From Phycisphaeraceae bacterium (GTDB taxonomy: Bacteria; Planctomycetota; Phycisphaerae; Phycisphaerales; UBA1924), in the NCBI GenBank assembly GCA_019636845.1, contig JAHBWV010000001.1, positions 1,550,001 to 1,614,000 of the forward strand: a DNA stretch of 64,000 nucleotides, given 5' to 3'. The notes under the pieces are model-generated. The model was not told the DNA's origin. It saw only the letters and a program-made list of their open reading frames with translations, and did no database searches. Below, piece after piece: positions 46,878 to 54,026 of this stretch (the stretch's first letter is position 1; the number at the start of each line of letters is the position of its first letter). Both the position numbers and the translations under genes were made by a program.

Positions 46878-48665
46878 ATGCCCGCAGCACGATTCCTCTG
46901 CGTCACGCTTTCAACGTTCCTTCTGGCAGGAGCCGCGCTCGCCGCAGACAAAGTCGGCGTCGCGATGGTCGAGATCAAGGGCAAGCCCGCCGATGCTCCG
47001 TCGCCGCTCGCCTGGTTGATGGGAGGAGATGGAGAGCCGACGACCCGTCAACTCGTCCAGGGGATCCGTGCCATGGCCAAGGATCCCAGGATCAACGCAT
47101 GCGTGATCCGGCTCAAGGATGCCGAGATCGGCTACACACAGGCCCAGGAGATCGGCGAAGCGATCTCTGCCCTGAGCAAGGCCGGAAAGAAGGTCCACGT
47201 TTTCGCCGAGGCATACGGCAATGTCGAGCTCGTCCTCGCTTCATACGGAGACGAAGTGATCGTCCAGTCAGGCGGACCGGTTGCCCTCTCCGGCATGTAC
47301 ATGGAAGAGATGTACCTTGCAGACTCGCTCTCGTGGGTCGGCGTCAAGGCAGAGCTCGTTCAGGTCGGAGACTACAAGGGGGCGAACGAGCAGATGACTC
47401 GCAACGCGCCCAGCCCTCAGTGGGACCAGAACATCGACCAGTTGCTCGACGGCATGTATGGCGCGATGCGCTCCACGCTCATCACCAACCGCAAGCTGAC
47501 CGATGCCCAGCTCGACGCGGCCATGTCCTCGATCTGGCTCTCGCTTCCCGAAGACCAGATCGCTTCGGGACTCATCGATTCAGTTGTCGATCTCGCAACC
47601 ATCGAGGAGCACCTCGCCTCACGCCACGGCGCACAAGTGCAATGGATCGACGCCAAGATCGGGGAAGGGAAGAAGAGCATCGACGTGAGCAATCCATTCG
47701 CGATCCTCGGAATGCTCTCCAAGACGCCGAGCAACACGCCCACCGGCCCGGCCATCGGCGTCGTCCATATCTCAGGGCCGATCGTCGATGGCGACTCCTC
47801 CTACGGGGGGCTCTTCGGCGAGCAGAGCGTCGGCAGCCGAACGATCCGCAACGCGCTCGAGAAAGCCCGCGATGAGAAGCTCGTCAAAGGCGTCGTGCTG
47901 CGCATCGACTCGCCCGGCGGCTCCGCTATCGCCAGCGAGGTGATCTGGCAGGGGGTCAGGAGGGTCGCCGAGAAGAAGCCGGTCTGGGTCAGCGTCGGTT
48001 CCATGGCCGCATCCGGCGGCTACTACATCGCCGTTGCCGGCGACAAGATCTACATGAACCCCTCCAGCATCGTCGGGTCGATCGGCGTGGTCGGCGGCAA
48101 GCTCTCGATGGGTGAGCTCTACGACACGCTCAAAGTCCGTGTGGTCTCGCGAGGACGCGGGCCGGGTTCAGACATCTTCAGTTCTTCCAAGCCATGGGAC
48201 GACGCGACACGCGATCTCGTTCGGTCCAAGATGAAGGAGACATACGACCTTTTCCTCTCAAGGGTGACCGCTGGCCGTAAGGGCATCGATGTATCGAAGA
48301 CGGCCGAGGGGCGTCTCTTCGCGGCAGAAAGGGCAGTGCAACTCGCGATGGCCGATGAGATCGGCTCTCTGACTGAAGCGATCTCGGATATGGCCGCGTC
48401 GCTCGGTATCGATCGGTATGAGATCGTCGATTACCCCGGACCAATGGGATTCGACGAGTTCATCGAGTCCGCATTCGGCGGGCTGGTCCGATCACCCTCG
48501 ACCTCAGTCGGCGGAGCGATCACGATCAATCCCATGCTGGAAATGGCCAGAACAATCATCGGACCACGGGCGTGGCCCGCCGTTCGCGATGCCGCAGCTT
48601 CGTTGTCTCAACTCCGTCGCGAGCCGGTGATCCTCTCTATGCCGAGAGCTGTGATCGTGCGGTGA
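46878..48665 (+). CDS. sppA: Signal peptide peptidase SppA, long (67K-like) form
   Basis: SppA degrades cleaved signal peptides at the membrane with a Ser-Lys dyad. The 595-residue protein has two tandem ClpP-like halves, as in Escherichia coli SppA. The general base lies in the first half, Lys167 in VGDYKGANE. The nucleophile lies in the second half, Ser379 in MAASGGYYIA. IDSPGGSA precedes it. The N-terminus (FLCVTLSTFLLAGAALA) is a signal peptide or membrane anchor. The start at 46878 follows a GGAG-type site. Neighbours on both sides are unrelated functionally. Confidence 0.94.
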   Translation: MPAARFLCVTLSTFLLAGAALAADKVGVAMVEIKGKPADAPSPLAWLMGGDGEPTTRQLVQGIRAMAKDPRINACVIRLKDAEIGYTQAQEIGEAISALSKAGKKVHVFAEAYGNVELVLASYGDEVIVQSGGPVALSGMYMEEMYLADSLSWVGVKAELVQVGDYKGANEQMTRNAPSPQWDQNIDQLLDGMYGAMRSTLITNRKLTDAQLDAAMSSIWLSLPEDQIASGLIDSVVDLATIEEHLASRHGAQVQWIDAKIGEGKKSIDVSNPFAILGMLSKTPSNTPTGPAIGVVHISGPIVDGDSSYGGLFGEQSVGSRTIRNALEKARDEKLVKGVVLRIDSPGGSAIASEVIWQGVRRVAEKKPVWVSVGSMAASGGYYIAVAGDKIYMNPSSIVGSIGVVGGKLSMGELYDTLKVRVVSRGRGPGSDIFSSSKPWDDATRDLVRSKMKETYDLFLSRVTAGRKGIDVSKTAEGRLFAAERAVQLAMADEIGSLTEAISDMAASLGIDRYEIVDYPGPMGFDEFIESAFGGLVRSPSTSVGGAITINPMLEMARTIIGPRAWPAVRDAAASLSQLRREPVILSMPRAVIVR

Positions 48666-48693
48666 TCGAGACAATCAAGTGTCCCGTGGAGGA

Positions 48694-49257
48694 TCAGAGC
48701 TCCATGACTTCCTTGCTCTTGTCCTCAACGTGCCGGTCAACCTCGGCCTCGTACTTCTTGAGCAGGTCCTGAATCTCGGTCTTCAGCGTCTCGATCTCAT
48801 CCTCAGATATCTTCCCGCTCCCCTTCAACCCGTCTGCATGCTTGTTCGCATCACGCCGCACGTTGCGCAGCGCAACCTTCTGCTCTTCACCCATCTTCTT
48901 GCAGTGGGTCACAAGCTGCTGGCGACGGTCACGCGAGAGCGGCGGCACGCTGATCCGGATCTGCTTCGACTCGACGATCGGGTTCATCCCGATCCCCGAG
49001 GTCTCGATCGCTCGCTTGATGTCCGAAACCGCCCCGACATCGAACGGCTTGATCAGGATCTGCGTCGGCTCCGGCGTCGTGATCGATGCCAGCGCCTTCA
49101 GGTCCGTCGGCGATCCGTAATAGTCCACCTTCAGGTACTCGACAAGCGCCGGTGTCGCACGCCCGGTGCGGATGCCCCTCAACTCGTGCTTCAGGTAATC
49201 GACCGCCTTGGTCATCGTCTCTTCGGCTTCAAGGAGAATGGTGTCCGGATCAGTCAT
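48694..49257 (-). CDS. frr: Ribosome recycling factor
   Basis: Frr splits post-termination ribosomes together with EF-G. The 187-residue protein is of normal length and has LRGIRTGRATPALVE, VDYYG, the domain II strand PEPTQILIKPFD, an IRISVPPLSRDRRQQLV motif and the C-terminal helix with KKYEAEVDRH. pyrH lies upstream on the same strand, separated by 96 bases; the pyrH-frr order is the widespread bacterial one. tsf and rpsB, often further upstream, are absent here. Confidence 0.98.
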   Translation of the reverse strand: MTDPDTILLEAEETMTKAVDYLKHELRGIRTGRATPALVEYLKVDYYGSPTDLKALASITTPEPTQILIKPFDVGAVSDIKRAIETSGIGMNPIVESKQIRISVPPLSRDRRQQLVTHCKKMGEEQKVALRNVRRDANKHADGLKGSGKISEDEIETLKTEIQDLLKKYEAEVDRHVEDKSKEVMEL

Positions 49258-49353
49258 GGCGGAGCCCTCTTTGCGTCGAGTTCGGCGGCAGACGCCGCTC
49301 CCCCGGGCGCGTGGCGAACGAAAGGAAGTCCATGATAGTGCCGCTCTCGACGC

Positions 49354-50088
49354 TCAGCCGTTGTGGACCAATGTCCCGATTGACTCCCCTTGGATCACTC
49401 GAGAGATGTTCCCGGACTTCTTGAAGTCGAAGACAAGCACCGGGATGTGCCGCTCTTGGCACATCGCGAGCGCGGTCATGTCCATCACGCCCAGACGCTT
49501 GCTGATCGCCTCAGCGAAGGTGACCGATTCGTACCGGGTCGCACTCGGATCACGCTTCGGATCCGCCGTGTACACCCCGTCAACCTTCGTCGCCTTCAGG
49601 AGAACCTCGCACTCCAACTCGGTCGCCCGCAGTGCGGCACACGTGTCCGTTGTAAAGAACGGGTTGCCCGTGCCCGCCGCGAGTATCACCACGCGACCCT
49701 TTTCAAGGTGACGCAACGCTCGCCCGCGAATAAACGGCTCCGCAACCGAGCGGACCTCCAGAGCCGAAAGCACGCGGCACTCCACGTCCATCGACACCAG
49801 CTTCTCCTTCAACGCGAGCGCGTTGATCACCGTACCCAGCATCCCCATGTAGTCCGCAGTGGCTTGGTGGATATGCCCAGAGGCCGCGAGCTCCGCGCCA
49901 CGGATGATGTTCCCACCCCCGACCACCACTGAGAGCTGCACCCCCAGCCGCGCAGCGTCCCTCACCTCGCCCGCGATCACGCCCAACTCTGCCGGATCGA
50001 TCCCGAAGCCGCCCGCGGCACAGAATGACTCGCCGCTGAGTTTGAGAAGAACACGCTTGTATGGACGCCGTGCCGTGGTGGGGCTCAT
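49354..50088 (-). CDS. pyrH: UMP kinase
   Basis: PyrH phosphorylates UMP to UDP. Family motifs seen are KRVLLKLSGESF, VVGGGNIIRG, TADYMGMLGTVINALAL, ILAAGTGNPFFTTDT, LLKATKVDGVYTADP and a C-terminal VFDFKKSGNISRVI. ATG 50088 gives 244 residues, the normal size. An in-frame TTG six codons upstream is possible but less likely. It heads the pyrH-frr pair and is divergent from the VWA operon. Confidence 0.98.
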   Translation of the reverse strand: MSPTTARRPYKRVLLKLSGESFCAAGGFGIDPAELGVIAGEVRDAARLGVQLSVVVGGGNIIRGAELAASGHIHQATADYMGMLGTVINALALKEKLVSMDVECRVLSALEVRSVAEPFIRGRALRHLEKGRVVILAAGTGNPFFTTDTCAALRATELECEVLLKATKVDGVYTADPKRDPSATRYESVTFAEAISKRLGVMDMTALAMCQERHIPVLVFDFKKSGNISRVIQGESIGTLVHNG

Positions 50089-50322
50089 GTAGGGCTCATT
50101 CCTCAATGGTTCTGGGCCTTGTGCCCGATCCGTGACAGTGAAACGACCGCGGTACTCGCACTCGTAAGCGTCCGACGCTTCGGCTGATTGAACGGTTCCC
50201 GCGCCCCAACGTCAAGCCAAGCCCCGGATCGCCGAACCTTGCGCAGCGGGATGCGAATGGGCGACGGAGTCCTGCCCGATTCTGTACGATACTGGGGGTA
50301 GCAGGCAACCCGAGGGAAACGC

Positions 50323-51294
50323 TTGGCTGATGGATTGGACCCAACTTCGATCGGCCCGCCCCAGGAGGCGAACGCAGGGGATCGCTCCGCGTCGGCTTGG
50401 CTCTGGCTGCGGAGAGCGACGCTCGCGGGTATCGCAATCTCGTTCGGCATACACCTGTTCATGTGGCTCCTCGCGGGCCTGATCATGGTCTTCACATACT
50501 CGAACTCGAGGCCCGGCGGGCTCCCGGCAGGCGAGGTCGAGTTTGCCGTCATGACCGATCAGGAGTTCGCGAAGATCCAGGCACAGGAACTGCCCGAGCA
50601 GGCGCCGGTGGTTCCAGATGCAACCACAGACACGGCCCAGCCCACACTCGATCTGCTCGACACCTCACTCATGGCCGATCTGTCGTCGATCTCACTCGAC
50701 CTCGATTCCATCGGGTCCAGCGCAGGCGCTGGCGATGTCGGGGCCATATCGAGATTGGCGACGGGTGTGAGCGGCTCCGGAACCTCGTTCTTCGGCGTTG
50801 AAGCAGAGGGGTCCCGTATCGTCTACATCGTCGATGTCTCAGGGTCAATGAGTGTCGCTGGAAAATGGAATCGCACGCGTCAGGAACTCATCGCCTCCAT
50901 CGAGGAACTTCTTGAGGGCGCATCATTCCTTGTGATACTCTTCTCATCAGATGCCGCGCTTCTTGAGAACAGGCGTACGTGGTCGGAGGCGATCGATCGA
51001 AACAAGAAATGGGTCAGGGCAGTCCTCTCGCGAATCGAGCCGGGCGGAGCGACCGTGCCGATGCCCGCCTTCTTGATCGCGTTCTCGACCCGCCCTCGCC
51101 CGGACGCCATCTTCTTCATGACCGACGGGCAGTTCGATGAGGCCGTTGTCGCCGAACTCCAGAAAATGAACATGGAGATGCAGATCCCGATCCACTGCAT
51201 CACGTTCGGCGACCGAAGCGCCGAGCGCCAGATGCGACAGATCGCCCAAGACTCTGGCGGCACATACACGCACGTGGAGGTCTCCGGCCCTTGA
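50323..51294 (+). CDS. Membrane-anchored VWA-domain protein with TonB-like N-terminal anchor
   Basis: The 323-residue protein starts at TTG 50323 behind a GAGGGA site. Its single transmembrane helix contains Ser40-Phe-Gly-Ile-His44, matching the Ser-x3-His motif by which TonB contacts ExbB/ExbD. A periplasmic Pro/Asp/Ser-rich linker (about 60-150) follows. The C-terminal half is a von Willebrand A domain with MIDAS residues Asp171, Ser173 and Ser175 (DVSGSMS), a Thr in GGATVP and the Asp of FMTDGQ. ExbB and two ExbD genes lie two genes downstream in the same operon. This suggests a proton-motive-force-driven VWA adhesin or effector in place of TonB. The motif match is seen directly; the mechanism is inferred. 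Confidence 0.88.
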   Translation: MADGLDPTSIGPPQEANAGDRSASAWLWLRRATLAGIAISFGIHLFMWLLAGLIMVFTYSNSRPGGLPAGEVEFAVMTDQEFAKIQAQELPEQAPVVPDATTDTAQPTLDLLDTSLMADLSSISLDLDSIGSSAGAGDVGAISRLATGVSGSGTSFFGVEAEGSRIVYIVDVSGSMSVAGKWNRTRQELIASIEELLEGASFLVILFSSDAALLENRRTWSEAIDRNKKWVRAVLSRIEPGGATVPMPAFLIAFSTRPRPDAIFFMTDGQFDEAVVAELQKMNMEMQIPIHCITFGDRSAERQMRQIAQDSGGTYTHVEVSGP

Positions 51295-51296
51295 TC

Positions 51297-52400
51297 ATGT
51301 CCATGGCCCTCGCAGTCGTCGGCGTGTCGCTCGCAGGAGACATCTCCCTGCGAGGAGAACTCACGCCGCGCGATGGACGTGTGCTGCGAATCGATGCGAA
51401 CGCGGTCGTTGTCGCTTGGCCCGACAAACCCGGAGCCCCCGAGCAGATCTCGCTCGATCGTGTCCGCTCTGTGACCGGTCCGATGGCCGACTCATGGAGT
51501 GCAGTCGCTGAGAGCGCCGAGCGACTCTGGAGAGCACGCTCTCGCCTCGATCGTGGGGACGCACTCGGCGCAGAACCCCTGTTCGAATCCCTCCACGCCG
51601 ACTATCGTGGCGAACGCGGCCCGACCGCAGCCATCGTGAGTGAGGGACTGTTGAGATGCCGCCTCGCACGTCAGGCCCATACATCGGCCATCGAGCCATG
51701 GCTGGATTGGCTCGCCAGCGGGGGAGGCGACGCGACATCCGTCGGCGTTGCCTCGACGCTCGGTTCGCGCGAGGTCACGCTCATCGCCGCAATCCCACCG
51801 ATCTGGAGCGACTCGCCCGCATTGCGGGCGTTCGCCTCTGCCGCAGAATCGGCGACTCGTGCGGGTCCCGCTCGGACACTGATGGATCTCTACATCGCAG
51901 CCGCGAGATTCGAGACGGAGAGCATTGAACAGCCGATCCCTTCCATGATCGGCTCGGATCCCGCAGTCTCGCTCGTTCGTGACGTCGTGGCTGCTCGGGT
52001 CACAGACGCCCGCGGTCGCGCCATCGCCCGCGATGCCATCCGCAAGCGTATGGAGACCGATTCCCCGAACTGGGTCAAGAGTTGGTGCCTCGCCGCGCTC
52101 GGCCGATCATTGATCCGCGAGTCGGACATCGAGTCGCGCCGCCGCGGCATCGTCGAACTGATCTCTGTCCACACGCTCCACTCGACGGACGTGCCGTTCC
52201 TTGCGGGTCTGGCCCTGGCAGATGCGGCACGCACATGCGAAGCGATCGGCGAATCGGAGTCTGCGACCGTCATCTGGCGAGAACTCCAGATCGCCTACCC
52301 GGGACACCCCTCTGCGAAGGCGGGGATCATCGCGGCACCGAGGCCTCGTGCTATCCAAAGCGAACAAAGCCCGATTCCGGTTTCGGATGAAGGAGGATGA
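51297..52400 (+). CDS. Secreted or membrane-anchored TPR-like repeat protein of the VWA-ExbBD operon
   Basis: The product (367 residues from ATG 51297; a TTG at 51291 and an ATG at 51303 are alternatives) begins with a short signal-like segment (MALAVVGVSLAG). The SLRGELTPRDGRVL and NAVVVAWPD strands suggest a small beta domain. The rest is alpha-helical, with Ala-rich pairs reading like tetratricopeptide repeats (about 60-340). No catalytic motif is visible. It starts two bases after the VWA stop and its own stop is coupled to the ExbB gene. It may recognise partner proteins in the periplasm for the VWA-ExbBD system, by inference only. Confidence 0.75.
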   Translation: MSMALAVVGVSLAGDISLRGELTPRDGRVLRIDANAVVVAWPDKPGAPEQISLDRVRSVTGPMADSWSAVAESAERLWRARSRLDRGDALGAEPLFESLHADYRGERGPTAAIVSEGLLRCRLARQAHTSAIEPWLDWLASGGGDATSVGVASTLGSREVTLIAAIPPIWSDSPALRAFASAAESATRAGPARTLMDLYIAAARFETESIEQPIPSMIGSDPAVSLVRDVVAARVTDARGRAIARDAIRKRMETDSPNWVKSWCLAALGRSLIRESDIESRRRGIVELISVHTLHSTDVPFLAGLALADAARTCEAIGESESATVIWRELQIAYPGHPSAKAGIIAAPRPRAIQSEQSPIPVSDEGG

Positions 52401-52405
52401 AAATC

Positions 52406-53194
52406 ATGACCCTGCCGTTCCATCTGAATCCCGTCACGCTCGCCCAGAGTGTGAGCGAACCCGCGCCCGTCGCGGCTCAATCACTGCTTGACTACATCGC
52501 ACGCGGCGGTGTGATCGGCTATCTCATCATCGCTCTCTCGCTCGTCGGCATGGGCCTGATCATCGCCCAGTTCCTGGTCCTGAGGAAGCAGGCGTTGATC
52601 CCGGACTCTCACGCGAGCATGCTCGATCAGATGCTCCGATCCGGACGCGTGGCCGATGCGATCACCTACTGCCGTGCTGAGGAGAACGGCTCGTTCATCA
52701 CGCGAGTCGTCGGGTCCGGTCTCGAACGCTGCTCGCGATCATCTTTCGGCTTTCTCGAGCTCAGAACCGCGCTCGAAGAGGCCGGGCAACGCGAGGTCGC
52801 ACGCCTCCACAGAGGAACCGAGGCCATCGGGCTCATCGCCGCAGTCGCGCCGATGCTCGGGCTGCTCGGAACAGTTGTCGGCATGGTCGGAGCGTTCGAG
52901 ACCATCTCGGTCACAGAGGGCACGGCACGCCCGGGGCAACTCGCCGGGTCGATCTCGGTCGCCCTGATCACAACCGTCGAGGGCCTCATCGTCGCGATCC
53001 CGTGCACAGCCGCGTTCAGCTTTCTTCGCACACGCATCGATCGCCTCTCCAGCGACGCGGCCCTGATCGTCGAATCGCTCGCCTCACATATCGAACGAGC
53101 TGGTAACGCAGACGGATCGAAGCCAGCCCCGCGCGCCGTCCCCACTTCACGTCCCGCCCCCGCACCCGGACCGAGGGAGCCCCGCACGGCATGA
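52406..53194 (+). CDS. ExbB/TolQ/MotA-type proton channel subunit
   Basis: The 262-residue protein has three transmembrane segments: one near residue 36-57 (GVIGYLIIALSLVGMGLIIAQ within it) and two in the C-terminal half, the latter in APMLGLLGTVVGMVGAF and ALITTVEGLIVAIPC. These are the standard ExbB/TolQ motifs. An AGGAGG site at 52391-52396 is nine bases before ATG 52406 but abuts an ATG at 52397, so the later start is preferred. With the ExbD genes it should form the motor that couples proton flow to a partner; the likely partner is the TonB-like VWA protein rather than TonB. A Pro/Ala-rich cytoplasmic tail ends the protein. Confidence 0.93.
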   Translation: MTLPFHLNPVTLAQSVSEPAPVAAQSLLDYIARGGVIGYLIIALSLVGMGLIIAQFLVLRKQALIPDSHASMLDQMLRSGRVADAITYCRAEENGSFITRVVGSGLERCSRSSFGFLELRTALEEAGQREVARLHRGTEAIGLIAAVAPMLGLLGTVVGMVGAFETISVTEGTARPGQLAGSISVALITTVEGLIVAIPCTAAFSFLRTRIDRLSSDAALIVESLASHIERAGNADGSKPAPRAVPTSRPAPAPGPREPRTA

Positions 53195-53616
53195 ACTTCC
53201 GTCCCAGCAGAACACGCGGCTCACGCTCGGTCTTCGACATGACGCCGATGATCGATGTCGTCTTTCAATTGATCATCTTCTTCATGTTCACCTCGCAATT
53301 CTCGCAGATGGCGAGGATGCGTATGGACCTGCCCCGGCACAAGGGAGAGGTCGAAGAACCCGCCCCGGCTTCGCTCGTTATCGATGTCACAGCCGATGGT
53401 GCCGCATACCTCGATGCTGTCATCGCCGGACCCGATCGCCTCTCAAGGGTCGTCGCGCTCGAACTCGAGAACGCACGCCGCGAGAATCGCCAGTTCCAGG
53501 TCCTCATCCGAGCGGATAGGTCCTGTCCCGCGGCGTATGTCAACCTCATCGCCGAGCGGCTGAAGGACGTCGGCGTCGAGCGATGGAAACTCGCGACCTC
53601 GGGGGGCACCCCATGA
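53191..53616 (+). CDS. ExbD/TolR-type protein (first copy)
   Basis: This 141-residue protein has one N-terminal transmembrane helix with the essential Asp22 (MIDVVFQLIIFFMF) and a periplasmic domain with the usual ExbD fold (VLIRADRSCPAAYVNLIAE). Its start overlaps the ExbB stop by four bases (ATGA). The cytoplasmic N-terminus is Arg-rich. It pairs with ExbB to form the proton channel. Confidence 0.94.
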   Translation: MNFRPSRTRGSRSVFDMTPMIDVVFQLIIFFMFTSQFSQMARMRMDLPRHKGEVEEPAPASLVIDVTADGAAYLDAVIAGPDRLSRVVALELENARRENRQFQVLIRADRSCPAAYVNLIAERLKDVGVERWKLATSGGTP

Positions 53617-54026
53617 GGTTCCGCCCGAAATCCACGTCCGAAGGCGAGGCGCGGCTTCCGTGGACCAGTCTCATCGACGTGGTCTTTCTGCTCCTCATCT
53701 ATTTCATGCTCACGTCTCAGTCGACGCGAGAGTCCGAACTCTCCTCGGCGTTGCAAGCCGAGCGGCGCTCCGGAGCCGGCGCATCAAACATGCAGGTTCA
53801 AGTCGTGAATGTAGAGCAGATCGAAGGCATGCCTGGCTACCGACTCGGCGATCGCCTGATGCGAACTCCCGCTCAGCTCGAGGCCATGCTCAGGCAGCTC
53901 CCGAAGGACCCCGGCGTGTTCGTCCGGGTTGCGGGCGATGTCCCGATCGAAGCCGCAGCGGGCGCGCTCCAGGCCGCGAAGGATGCCGGTTTCACGAAGG
54001 TGAGCTATGTTCCGGTCTCGATGTGA
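53613..54026 (+). CDS. ExbD/TolR-type protein (second copy)
   Basis: The start is ATG 53613, overlapping the stop of the first ExbD copy by four bases, and the product has 137 residues. The transmembrane helix is RLPWTSLIDVVFLLLIYFML with Asp22, equivalent to the essential residue of ExbD. The periplasmic part has FVRVAGDVPIEAAAGALQAA, the family's C-terminal helix. Two distinct ExbD subunits in one operon are common in planctomycetes and gliding-motor-like systems. This copy is divergent from the first, suggesting a heteromeric ExbD dimer. Confidence 0.93.
   Translation: MRFRPKSTSEGEARLPWTSLIDVVFLLLIYFMLTSQSTRESELSSALQAERRSGAGASNMQVQVVNVEQIEGMPGYRLGDRLMRTPAQLEAMLRQLPKDPGVFVRVAGDVPIEAAAGALQAAKDAGFTKVSYVPVSM

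Noticed and set aside
44323-51294. Linking the MoxR gene with the VWA gene as one chaperone system.
   Set aside because: They are about 5 kb apart, on opposite strands, with several unrelated genes between; the VWA gene is in the ExbBD operon instead.
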